Shown: piece after piece, positions 1 to 7,432 of the stretch
Layout: each line of letters starts with the position of its first letter
Numbering within the stretch: position 1 is the first letter of the stretch
Assembly (NCBI GenBank): GCA_965261165.1
Contig: OZ253445.1
Span: 1,612,001-1,676,000 of the forward strand
DNA length: 64,000 bases
From: SMWN01 sp965261165
GTDB lineage: Bacteria; Pseudomonadota; Gammaproteobacteria; Eutrophobiales; Eutrophobiaceae
Reading direction: 5' to 3'
Position numbers and translations under genes: made by a program
Notes under the pieces: generated by a model
Told to the model about the DNA's origin: nothing
Seen by the model: only the letters and a program-made list of their open reading frames with translations
Database searches by the model: none

Positions 1-1585
1 TTTGTAATGACCCCAAATGCACAAATGCCAGTCCTTGTTTTTGCGTGTCACTGACATCAAACAGAATACCTTCTCCCGACAGACATCCGGTGTCGCCAAT
101 CTGTCCGCCAGATTCGGCATAAAAAGGGGTTGTCTTAAGGATAACCTCCCCAGATTCTCCCGCTTTCAATTCGTTTACTGATTTACCATCTTGAAATAAT
201 GCATCAACTATAGACTCCTGTGTCATCAATTCATAACCACTGAATTCAGTCTGCAGATCAGTATCAGGCAGTTCCGATACATCTACACTAAACTTGCTTG
301 CGGCACGCGCACGGTCACGTTGTTGTTCCATGGCTTTTTCATAAGCTTTCTCATCCATACTCAAGCCTCGTTCACGTGCAATATCCGCCGTTAAATCAAC
401 AGGGAATCCATAGGTATCATAGAGCATAAATACGACTTCACCCGGTATGACTGAACTTTGCATATCATCAATAGTAGCTTCCAGATGTTTTAATCCCTGC
501 TCAAGTGTCCCTGCGAAACGTTGCTCTTCTTTCAAGAGAACCTGGCTGATACGTTGACAATCTTTGTCCAGCTCTGGGTAGACTTCTCCCATCAACTCAT
601 TTAGAGGTGATACTAATTTATGGAAAAATGGTTCAGTAAAACCTAGTTTATTTCCATGTCTGATAGCACGCCGAATGATTCTGCGAAGTACGTAACCACG
701 ACCTTCATTGGAAGGCACTACACCATCTGCAATTAAAAATGCACAGGAACGAATGTGATCTGCAACAACTTGCAAGGAAACTGTCTCGGTAATGTCGCTC
801 TTGATAAGAGACTTGATCGATTCGATCAATGACTTGAACAAGTCAATATCATAATTATTATGAACATCCTGCATCACGGCAGTAATACGTTCGAGACCCA
901 TACCTGTATCAACTGAAGGTAAAGAAATTGCATTCAGTTTGCCTTTCGCATCACGGTTGTATTGCGTGAATACAAGATTCCAGATCTCGATGTAACGATC
1001 ACCTTCCTGATCTGAGCTGCCAGGTGAGCCACCAGGAACATCTTCACCATGATCATAAAATATTTCAGTGCATGGGCCACAGGGACCTGTATCACTCATC
1101 TGCCAGAAATTATCTTTCTCACCACAACGACTGAAGCGATCTTTTGAAACACCTATCTCATTTAACCAGATATCAGCAGCTTCATCATCGTCTTCAAATA
1201 CCGTAATCCAAAGATGCGTTTCGGGTATGCCTAACTCTTTTGTTAAGAACTCCCAAGCATAGGCAATGGCATTACGTTTGAAGTAGTCACCAAAACTAAA
1301 ATTTCCCAACATTTCGAAGAAAGTATGGTGACGTGCGGTATAACCCACATTCTCAAGATCGTTATGTTTACCGCCGGCGCGAACACAGCGTTGCGAAGTT
1401 GTAGCTTTGTTGTATGGGCGTTTATCTATCCCGAGGAAAACATCCTTAAACTGAACCATTCCAGCGTTGGTAAAAAGCAGAGTAGGATCATTGCCCGGAA
1501 CCAGAGAGCTACTGGCCACAATTTCATGATCTTTATCACGGAAATAATTCAGGAAGGCGCTGCGGATGTCAGAACTACTTTTCAT
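1..1585 (-). CDS. alaS: Alanine--tRNA ligase, N-terminal part (cut by window start)
   Basis: Charges tRNA-Ala with alanine in the cytoplasm. The gene reads leftward from an ATG at 1583-1585 and runs off the window, leaving about 528 codons of a protein that is usually about 870 residues. Translation by eye gives an opening MKSSSDIRSAFLNYF and the class II catalytic core signature FFEMLGNFSFGDYFK, followed by the tRNA-recognition region (VVPSNEGRGYVLRRIIRRA) and the start of the editing domain (TPFYAESGGQIGDTG). The start lies 3 bp after the recX stop, so recA-recX-alaS is probably one transcript, as in many gammaproteobacteria. No lesion is seen in the visible part. Confidence 0.96.
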   Translation of the reverse strand, partial: MKSSSDIRSAFLNYFRDKDHEIVASSSLVPGNDPTLLFTNAGMVQFKDVFLGIDKRPYNKATTSQRCVRAGGKHNDLENVGYTARHHTFFEMLGNFSFGDYFKRNAIAYAWEFLTKELGIPETHLWITVFEDDDEAADIWLNEIGVSKDRFSRCGEKDNFWQMSDTGPCGPCTEIFYDHGEDVPGGSPGSSDQEGDRYIEIWNLVFTQYNRDAKGKLNAISLPSVDTGMGLERITAVMQDVHNNYDIDLFKSLIESIKSLIKSDITETVSLQVVADHIRSCAFLIADGVVPSNEGRGYVLRRIIRRAIRHGNKLGFTEPFFHKLVSPLNELMGEVYPELDKDCQRISQVLLKEEQRFAGTLEQGLKHLEATIDDMQSSVIPGEVVFMLYDTYGFPVDLTADIARERGLSMDEKAYEKAMEQQRDRARAASKFSVDVSELPDTDLQTEFSGYELMTQESIVDALFQDGKSVNELKAGESGEVILKTTPFYAESGGQIGDTGCLSGEGILFDVSDTQKQGLAFVHLGSLQ

Positions 1586-1588
1586 GCC

Positions 1589-2035
1589 TTAATCTGTTTT
1601 GAATAGCCAGCTTATATGTTCACTACTAAAACCGCGACTATATAGGAATCGAGATTGTAATGCCTGCTTTTGATAATCAGCAGGTGTCTCGTTACCGTAT
1701 TTTTTTGCTCTTACTTCTTTGACCAGAGTTAGCCAGTCATAATCTTTGGAATCCAGATAGCTTGAGATGAGGGTTTGATCTACACCACGCTCACTTAATT
1801 CCTGCTGGATCTTCAATGGCCCCTTGCCATTACTAACACGGTGATGAACAAAACTTTCCGTAAAACGCTCGTCACTTTGTAAGCCTTCTTCTGCAAGCTT
1901 ATCTAGCAGTTCTTCGATTAAGGTTTCATCCTCACATCTCCGCGTGAGTTTATGCTGAAGCTCTTTACGCGAATGTTCACGTCTGGCCAGGAAGTCACAA
2001 GCGCACCGCAAGACTTCCTGGCGTTCCGTGTTCAT
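1589..2035 (-). CDS. recX: Regulatory protein RecX
   Basis: RecX binds RecA filaments and limits their extension, modulating recombination and SOS signalling. The 148-residue product has the usual family length and the three-helix repeat pattern; near the N-terminus it reads LARREHSRKELQHKL, and later FVHHRVSNGKGP, both typical of RecX. It starts 8 bp after the recA stop codon and ends 3 bp before alaS, supporting co-transcription with recA. Intact. Confidence 0.93.
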   Translation of the reverse strand: MNTERQEVLRCACDFLARREHSRKELQHKLTRRCEDETLIEELLDKLAEEGLQSDERFTESFVHHRVSNGKGPLKIQQELSERGVDQTLISSYLDSKDYDWLTLVKEVRAKKYGNETPADYQKQALQSRFLYSRGFSSEHISWLFKTD

Positions 2036-2043
2036 CTTATTGC

Positions 2044-3096
2044 TCAGGCGCTAACCTCTTCAACTTCTTCAGGCGAGGATTCGTCTGCAATATTTGGCAT
2101 AAGTTTTTTTCTTATTTGCGCTTCGATTTCATCTGATATATCAGGGTTCTCTTTCAGAAAGTTACGCACATTATCTTTGCCCTGTCCGATACGAGTCTCG
2201 TTATAGCTGTACCAAGCGCCCGCTTTATCTATCAGGTCTTGCTTGACACCTAAGTCGACTATTTCACCATGTCTGGATATTCCTTCGCCATACAAAATAT
2301 CAAATTCAGCCTGTTTGAATGGTGGCGCTACTTTATTCTTAACTACCTTAACCCGTGTCTCGTTACCCAAGACTTCATCACCTTTCTTAATGGCTCCAAT
2401 TCGGCGAATATCTAAGCGAACAGATGAATAAAACTTTAGCGCATTACCACCAGTTGTTGTTTCAGGATTACCAAACACGACCCCGATTTTCATGCGTATC
2501 TGATTAATAAAGATGACACAACAATTCGCACGCTTGATGTTACCGGTTAACTTCCTTAACGCCTGTGACATTAAACGGGCGGCAAGCCCCATGTGTGAAT
2601 CACCCATCTCGCCCTCTATTTCCGCTTTTGGAACCAGTGCTGCCACAGAATCAATCGCCACAAGTTCAACCGCACCACTACGAACCAACATGTCACAAAT
2701 TTCGAGCGCCTGTTCTCCTGTATCAGGTTGCGAAACCAGTAAATCATCGATATTTACCCCCAGTTTTTCTGCATAAATGGGATCTAGCGCATGCTCTGCA
2801 TCTATAAAAGCACAAACCTTACCCTGCTTTTGTGCCTCAGCGATGGCGGATAAGGTTAATGTCGTTTTACCAGAGGATTCCGGGCCATAAATCTCAACAA
2901 TACGTCCATAAGGCAAGCCACCCACACCCAGAGCAACATCAAGACCTAACGATCCGCTACTGACAGTGGGCATGCTGGCAGTGACCTGACCTCCCATTTT
3001 CATCACTGAGCCCTTGCCAAACTGTTTTTCAATCTGGCTCAAGGCCATCTCTAATGCCTTTTTCTTGTTATCTTCAACCGCTGTTACTGTAGCCAT
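2044..3096 (-). CDS. recA: Recombinase A
   Basis: RecA is the ATP-dependent strand-exchange recombinase and SOS co-protease. The product is 350 residues from the chosen start. Walker A GPESSGKT lies at about residues 71-78, and the L2 region contains GNPETTTGGNALKFY. Two in-frame ATGs exist, at 3102 and 3096. The GGAGA ribosome site (complement of 3103-3107) touches the first but lies 6 nt from the second, so MATVTAVEDN is the better start. The acidic C-terminal tail (ESSPEEVEEVSA) is present. recX and alaS follow. A strong sigma70-like promoter and a hairpin lie upstream; no canonical CTG-N10-CAG LexA box was found there. Confidence 0.98.
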   Translation of the reverse strand: MATVTAVEDNKKKALEMALSQIEKQFGKGSVMKMGGQVTASMPTVSSGSLGLDVALGVGGLPYGRIVEIYGPESSGKTTLTLSAIAEAQKQGKVCAFIDAEHALDPIYAEKLGVNIDDLLVSQPDTGEQALEICDMLVRSGAVELVAIDSVAALVPKAEIEGEMGDSHMGLAARLMSQALRKLTGNIKRANCCVIFINQIRMKIGVVFGNPETTTGGNALKFYSSVRLDIRRIGAIKKGDEVLGNETRVKVVKNKVAPPFKQAEFDILYGEGISRHGEIVDLGVKQDLIDKAGAWYSYNETRIGQGKDNVRNFLKENPDISDEIEAQIRKKLMPNIADESSPEEVEEVSA

Positions 3097-3128
3097 TTTC
3101 ATTCTCCATTTAAAAATTTAACCAGTTC

Positions 3129-3156
3129 AATCTATTTGGATTATTTCAAATAGATT
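3129..3156 (-). promoter_or_regulatory. Perfect 10-bp inverted repeat in the recA leader
   Basis: AATCTATTTG and CAAATAGATT form a perfect inverted repeat with an 8-nt spacer, between the predicted recA promoter and its ribosome site. In RNA it would fold as a hairpin about 20 nt upstream of the Shine-Dalgarno. It could be a leader hairpin or a protein operator. Read on the plus strand it is followed by a T run (3155-3160), so a plus-strand terminator is possible, although no plus-strand gene lies to its left. Confidence 0.5.
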
Positions 3157-3195
3157 TTTTGGCCATTAACTTACTAATGACCAACTTGGTTAAAG

Positions 3196-3224
3196 AATAT
3201 AGGCTATACTTTTATATATGTCAA
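3196..3224 (-). promoter_or_regulatory. Sigma70-type promoter of recA
   Basis: On the minus strand TTGACA (complement of 3219-3224) is followed after exactly 17 bp by TATATT (complement of 3196-3201), a near-consensus sigma70 promoter. It points into recA, whose start is about 100 bp downstream, leaving a leader of roughly 90 nt that holds the inverted repeat at 3129-3156. Confidence 0.7.
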
Positions 3225-3248
3225 TACTTTTTACTACCTATATATTTT

Positions 3249-3545
3249 TTACTGTATTGGTATGTTGAGACCTTTGCGAAATCCAAACTGGCACTTCATC
3301 ACATAAAATATGTGCTTCACCTTCGCTCGTATGCGATTTGCCCGCCACGGTCTTCTCTCCATGAATAGGTCTTTCAGTACCTGAAGATTATATGCATTGG
3401 CCGGCATCACCGCTGCCGAATGAATCAGCTTGTTTTGACTATCCACCTCAATATGCGCTTTCATTCTAAAGTGCCACTGATTGCCTTTGCCGGTCGTTTT
3501 TTGTAACGAGCAAAACTGACTTCAACTAGGGTGGCTTGGTGCCTC
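3249..3545 (-). mobile_element. IS5-family element remnant (transposase fragment plus one end)
   Basis: The minus strand encodes GNQWHFRMKAHIEVDS, then NKLIHSAAVMPANA, and later IRAKVKHIFYVMKCQFGF. These are recognisable pieces of an IS5-family DDE transposase brought together by an internal deletion, with a frameshift upstream of GNQW. At 3267-3284 lies GAGACCTTTGCGAAATCC, resembling a terminal repeat also seen elsewhere in this window (53003-53020). The part at 3493-3542 resembles, inverted, the stretch at 52664-52717. The element is dead. Confidence 0.75.
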
Positions 3546-3647
3546 TTGTCATCCCGAATTAACATTCTGGGAGATTTATATCATCTCAGCTTGTCCGTTT
3601 TGATCGGAGTATCCTTAATTTTTTCGGGCTGGGGTTTTCGAGCTTGT

Positions 3648-4019
3648 CTAGGTGTATTTTGCTACAACATCCGTAATGGTCCGTATTGACACGGGTTTGG
3701 TGATGAACTCCAGAGCCCCGAGTTCTTTAGCGATGGCCATATCCTGAGCATAATTCTTTGAACTAACGATGATTATTTGTGTTTGTTGATGCTGGGGGAG
3801 CTCTCTTATTTCTCTTAGCAAAGATAGGCCATCTTTGTTGGGTAATATGATACTTAGAATGACCAGATCTGGCGCGTTTGACTGCAGGTATGACCACACT
3901 TCTGCTGCGGAAGTAAACACAGTCAAATCAATATCCAGATCTTCTGTGCTTCTTTCGAATAACTTTCTCATCGATGGGTTGTTATCCACTCCGATGACAA
4001 TTGGCCTGCTCTTCCCCAT
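3648..4019 (-). CDS. Stand-alone receiver-domain protein lacking the phospho-acceptor Asp
   Basis: A 123-residue single-domain protein with the fold pattern of a CheY-like receiver: an N-terminal beta strand with acidic D12 (VIGVDNN), the beta3 strand DLVILSIILPNKDG, the beta4 end IIIVSS, and the conserved lysine in FITKP (K108). The position that normally holds the phosphorylated Asp at the end of beta3 is Ser56, encoded AGT. If this is not a sequencing error, the protein is a pseudo-receiver that cannot be phosphorylated in the normal way. No output domain, kinase or partner gene is adjacent; it sits between two IS remnants. Function unknown. Confidence 0.75.
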   Translation of the reverse strand: MGKSRPIVIGVDNNPSMRKLFERSTEDLDIDLTVFTSAAEVWSYLQSNAPDLVILSIILPNKDGLSLLREIRELPQHQQTQIIIVSSKNYAQDMAIAKELGALEFITKPVSIRTITDVVAKYT

Positions 4020-4097
4020 AAACTTAGCCTTCTCTTCTCGTAAACCTACAATCTGAATCCACTTAGGACTGTAGTCAATTAATGAATATTAAACTTG

Positions 4098-4497
4098 GGA
4101 GCTATCCCAGATAACTAATTCAAACACAGCCCAAAATGCGCCTTGGGCACGCCATTGAATCTTCGCAGACGACAAAAACTCTCAATGCTGCTAATGAATC
4201 TCTGGCATCAGCAAAGTGTTTACAATGATTGCTGCGACGCTACTTAAAATCGCTCACATCTGACGCATTATAACCTCTCTAGCAATCGGAATAAACGGGG
4301 TGACCTTGCGCTCAATAATCAACATCAATCTCGTCTGGTTTTACGTTAGGAAGAAAAACCCAGCGCTTTTGTGGATTCGCACCGCCTACCTTGTCTTGAG
4401 TCTATCCTGATATGAGATGTTCAATCAAACGGTCTGTAGTGGTTTAAACGACTTGCCGACGATAAACCCTCTTTTTTTGAGTTATCTGGGACAGTCC
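4098..4497 (-). mobile_element. Decayed IS1595-type element
   Basis: Inverted ends GGAGCTATCCCAGATAAC (4098-4115) and, on the other strand, GGACTGTCCCAGATAAC (4481-4497) match the ends of the better preserved IS1595-type copy at 15035-15500. Between them the minus strand carries scrambled pieces of its transposase: SRLNHYRP and LIEHLISG near the start, VYSDC-RGYNASDVSDF further on, with stops and frameshifts. At about 400 bp it is an internally deleted, inactive copy. Confidence 0.7.
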
Positions 4498-4507
4498 ATT
4501 AAAAATC

Positions 4508-4996
4508 TTAGTTTCGACCAAACCCGGGGAATAGAAAAGGCGCAAATTCATTCAGTGCTTGTTCATAGACATTCCTCTTGAAGTCGATAACCTCTCTGAC
4601 AGGTGACCAATAATCAATCCATTCCCAATGGTCGAACTCTGGATTCTTTGAGTGCGCCAGATTTACATTTGATTCATCCGTCGCTAATTTTAAACAATAC
4701 CAGATTTGTTTCTGCCCAATACACAAGGGCAGAGAATTTTGCCGGATAAATTTTTCTGGCAACCAGTATTTCAACCAATCATTAGTACAATTAATAATCT
4801 TCACATGCTCTGGTAACAGACCAACCTCTTCCCTTAACTCTCTGTACATAGCGGCCTCGGCATTTTCATCAACCTTGATACCTCCTTGCGGGAATTGCCA
4901 AGCATCCTGACCAATACGTTTGGCCCAAAACACCTGCCCTGCTTCATTACTCAGAACAATGCCAACATTGGCCCTAAATCCTTCTGAATCTATCAC
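4508..4996 (-). CDS. rppH: RNA pyrophosphohydrolase (Nudix)
   Basis: Removes pyrophosphate from the 5' end of mRNAs, starting 5'-end-dependent decay by RNase E. The reading frame is open further upstream, but the family start is the GTG at 4994-4996 (VIDSEGFRANVGIV), preceded by GAGG at a 7-nt distance; this gives 162 residues, the usual size. The Nudix box fits GX5EX7REUXEEXGU exactly at about residues 38-60 (E44, REL, REEVGL). The longer upstream frame would run into the large palindrome at 5084-5123, another reason to reject it. Divergent from the HAD gene. Confidence 0.9.
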   Translation of the reverse strand: MIDSEGFRANVGIVLSNEAGQVFWAKRIGQDAWQFPQGGIKVDENAEAAMYRELREEVGLLPEHVKIINCTNDWLKYWLPEKFIRQNSLPLCIGQKQIWYCLKLATDESNVNLAHSKNPEFDHWEWIDYWSPVREVIDFKRNVYEQALNEFAPFLFPGFGRN

Positions 4997-5083
4997 AAAG
5001 TTACCTCGAATTATTATTTGTTGATTCTTCCACACACACGCTGTTACCGCAAATTTTACCTTCACGATTATAAGCCTCAGATC

Positions 5084-5123
5084 CCCAAGCCACCTGGGAA
5101 CGTAGGTTCCCAGGTGGCTTGGG
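5084..5123. repeat. Perfect 18-bp palindrome with 4-nt loop
   Basis: CCCAAGCCACCTGGGAAC, then GTAG, then its exact reverse complement. It lies between the divergent rppH and HAD genes. Neither side continues into a T run, so it is not a standard intrinsic terminator for either strand. It could be a very stable RNA hairpin in one leader, an operator, or an extruding cruciform. No second copy was noticed in the window. Confidence 0.9.
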
Positions 5124-5172
5124 TGTAAACTACGCACGACATTCATTTAATACTGATAGAGAGCTTATTGAC

Positions 5173-5826
5173 GTGGATTTGGCGATATTTGATTTGGACA
5201 ACACCTTATTAGCTGGTGATAGCGATTATCTCTGGGGGCGATTCCTCGGCGAGAACGGCTACGTTGATACCGAAGCACACCAAAAGGAAAATGATCGTTA
5301 CTACGATGAATACCTGAAAGGCAAACTGGATATAAACGAATTTCTGGAATTCCAATTTCGCCCTCTATCCGAAAATGATATGAAAACAATACTTGCCTGG
5401 CGAGAATGTTTTATCAATACAAAAATCTGCCCCGCCATGTTACCCAAGGCCATCGATTTGATTGAAAATCATCGTAATATCGGACACGAACTATTGATCA
5501 TTACCGCCACCAACAGTTTTATCACCGCCCCCATTGCAGAACTGTTTAATATTAAGCACTTGATCGCAGCAGAACCTGAGCTGGTCAACGGACAATACAC
5601 TGGCAAACTTAGCGGCACACCCTCCTTTGCCGAAGGTAAAGTCACTAGGTATGAGCAATGGCTACAGGAAAATAATTTCGAAGCTGGCATAAGCTGGTTT
5701 TACAGCGACTCGCATAACGATATTCCATTGTTCAACAAGGTCACCCACCCTATAGCCGTTGACCCAGATGATGCTTTGAAGGCTGAAGCTGAAAAACGAG
5801 ATTGGTCAGTGATTAGTTTACGATAA
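5173..5826 (+). CDS. HAD-superfamily IB hydrolase (phosphatase)
   Basis: Phosphatase of the HAD-IB group (SerB/CicA-like). Motif I is FDLDNTLLAGDS, with the nucleophile and acid/base Asp about residues 7 and 9; motif II is IITATN; the motif III Lys is in EGKVTRY; motif IV is YSDSHNDIPLF. Start: the frame is open back to 5119, but that start lies inside a palindrome; the GTG at 5173 gives (M)DLAIFDLDNT, the normal beginning of this family, with AGAGAG about 10 nt upstream. Length from there is 217 residues. It diverges from rppH. The substrate cannot be assigned; related proteins include histidinol-phosphate and phosphoserine phosphatases. Confidence 0.85.
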   Translation: MDLAIFDLDNTLLAGDSDYLWGRFLGENGYVDTEAHQKENDRYYDEYLKGKLDINEFLEFQFRPLSENDMKTILAWRECFINTKICPAMLPKAIDLIENHRNIGHELLIITATNSFITAPIAELFNIKHLIAAEPELVNGQYTGKLSGTPSFAEGKVTRYEQWLQENNFEAGISWFYSDSHNDIPLFNKVTHPIAVDPDDALKAEAEKRDWSVISLR

Positions 5827-5890
5827 GATCGTCTAACCGAAATAATTAATGGTACTAGCGAAGAGAAATGGGGTGTCATAAAGATAAAAG

Positions 5891-6346
5891 CTACTTCCGA
5901 TGATACGGATGCCCCTTCAAAATACTCCACGCCCGATAAAGCTGTTCTGCAATAACAACTCTGACCAAAGCATGAGAGCGATCATTTTTCATCTGCCTGT
6001 TGTTTAATCTCAGGATCAATTCCATCTGCGCTGCCAATCACAATGGCAATGTTCTGTCCTTGATATAGCCATTCTTCCATCTTTATTTGAGAGATCAATG
6101 CCCCAAAAGTTTTCCCCTTTTTCATTACAGAACGATCAGTTTTGAATTTACATAGATCGCCGACTTGATGCGTTCACCCTCTTCCTTGATATTTTTTTCT
6201 ATAGGCGTTGATTTATTTCTTATTGATGGCGTAATTTCAATTAGATTGATCTGAAGTTCTGGAGGCATGCGCCTTCTGAATTCCGCATAGCCAGTGTTGA
6301 CCTATTCTGGCATTTTTTTGCCGACGGCAACGAGACATATTTTCAA
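5891..6346 (-). pseudogene. rlmH: rlmH pseudogene (23S rRNA pseudouridine-1915 N3-methyltransferase)
   Basis: Position (directly after rsfS) and content identify rlmH. Reading leftward from about 6346: LKICLVAVGKKMPE, then a TAG where Trp is expected, then VNTGYAEFRRRMPPELQ, LIEITPSIRNKSTP, ERIKSAIY. Next comes a TAA/TGA with a frame change, KGKTFGALIS, MEEWLYQGQNIAIVIG, SADGIDP, then a TGA with loss of about five codons (the conserved LTLP stretch), and finally HALVRVVIAEQLYRAWS and GHPYHRK before a stop at 5891. The start codon also appears changed to TTG. Total length matches the normal gene (about 155 codons). At least three independent lesions make this a true pseudogene. Confidence 0.88.
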
Positions 6347-6381
6347 TGTTTAGCCAAAAATATTAAAGAGCAAATGATTTT

Positions 6382-6738
6382 TTAATGAACAGTCTGTTGA
6401 GTAGAGCTTGAGTCATCCGCGAGAGACCAAAGTTTTTCCAGTTGATAATGCGCACGCATTGTTGGATGCATGATATGCACAATGATGTCACCGAGATCGA
6501 CCAACACCCATTCGCCATAGCGCTTGCCTTCTGCTCCGAACGGCGGGACTTTGTTCTTTTTGGCTTTTTCGATGAGCTTTTCAGCAATGGATATGACTTT
6601 TTTGCTGGAGGTGCCGCTGGCAATAATCATTAAATCGGCGAAGGATGATGCGCCTCTTATATCCAGTGTCTGGATGTTGGTGGCTTTGTTGTCTTCCAGT
6701 GTTTCTATAACTAGTTCAACAAGTTTTTCTAATTTCAT
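6382..6738 (-). CDS. rsfS: Ribosomal silencing factor RsfS
   Basis: Binds uL14 on the large subunit and blocks subunit joining under starvation. 118 residues, with the family signature LDIRGASSFADLMIIASG near the N-terminus and YGEWVLVDLGDIIVHIM in the middle. It starts 2 bp after the nadD stop and is followed by the broken rlmH, the usual nadD-rsfS-rlmH order. Intact. Confidence 0.94.
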   Translation of the reverse strand: MKLEKLVELVIETLEDNKATNIQTLDIRGASSFADLMIIASGTSSKKVISIAEKLIEKAKKNKVPPFGAEGKRYGEWVLVDLGDIIVHIMHPTMRAHYQLEKLWSLADDSSSTQQTVH

Positions 6739-6740
6739 AC

Positions 6741-7388
6741 TTAATTATTATATAAGTGGTGTGCATGAATGAAGTCTAGCACTTTATTTGGCAATAAGGA
6801 TTCTGATTTTGATGTCGAGCCGGACCTGAAATTATTCTTTATTTGGGTTGATGAGATATCAAGCATGGGAACATCCAGTTTCATAATGCACCCTGCTGCT
6901 TGTTGATGCAGGTCATCTACAGACATTGTGATGAAAACATCCATAAAATTCCTTATTTCTTTATTATCTATATTGTCATCGTTTCCCGGACGATTGGTGA
7001 TGACGATATGAGCATAACCTAGTAAGGATTGCCATTGATGCCAAGTATTCAGGGTTTTGAAGTTTTCTATTCCTATTAGTAGGCAAAGTGGTGACTCTGA
7101 AAATCTTGACCGAAGGTCTTTTAGGGTATCAATAGTAGATGAAACCCCGCCTCTTCGGATTTCACAGTCATCGACTTTTAAACCAACCTGATTTTCAATG
7201 GCGAGATTTAACATTTCTAGTCGTTGCTCAGGGGATGCCAATGGCGAAGTTCGATGTGCGGGGTTGTTTAAAGGAATAAGGCGAAGTTCAGCAAGATCTA
7301 GTTCTTCAAGGCATGTCGTTGCTTGGTATAAATGTCCATTGTGTATTGGATCAAAGGTGCCGCCTAGGATGCCAACCGGTCGTGTCAT
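6741..7388 (-). CDS. nadD: Nicotinate-nucleotide adenylyltransferase
   Basis: Makes nicotinate adenine dinucleotide from NaMN and ATP in NAD synthesis. The nucleotidyltransferase motif GGTFDPIHNGHL lies at about residues 8-19 and ISSTQI towards the C-terminus. The ATG at 7386-7388 (MTRPVGILGG) puts the motif at the usual distance from the N-terminus; a GTG 39 bp upstream (7427), with AGGA close by, is an alternative giving 228 residues. The gene lies immediately downstream of proA and 2 bp before rsfS. Intact. Confidence 0.93.
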   Translation of the reverse strand: MTRPVGILGGTFDPIHNGHLYQATTCLEELDLAELRLIPLNNPAHRTSPLASPEQRLEMLNLAIENQVGLKVDDCEIRRGGVSSTIDTLKDLRSRFSESPLCLLIGIENFKTLNTWHQWQSLLGYAHIVITNRPGNDDNIDNKEIRNFMDVFITMSVDDLHQQAAGCIMKLDVPMLDISSTQIKNNFRSGSTSKSESLLPNKVLDFIHAHHLYNN

Positions 7389-7432
7389 TGTTTGATCATA
7401 ATAGAAAATAGAATGAGTAAAAATCACAAATC

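Noticed and set aside
3129..3240. LexA box upstream of recA
   Set aside because: No CTG-N10-CAG or close variant found around the promoter; the perfect palindrome has a different sequence and spacing.
5891..6346. Programmed frameshifting to rescue rlmH
   Set aside because: Stops, a frame change and a deletion of conserved codons occur at separate places; no slippery site explains them all.
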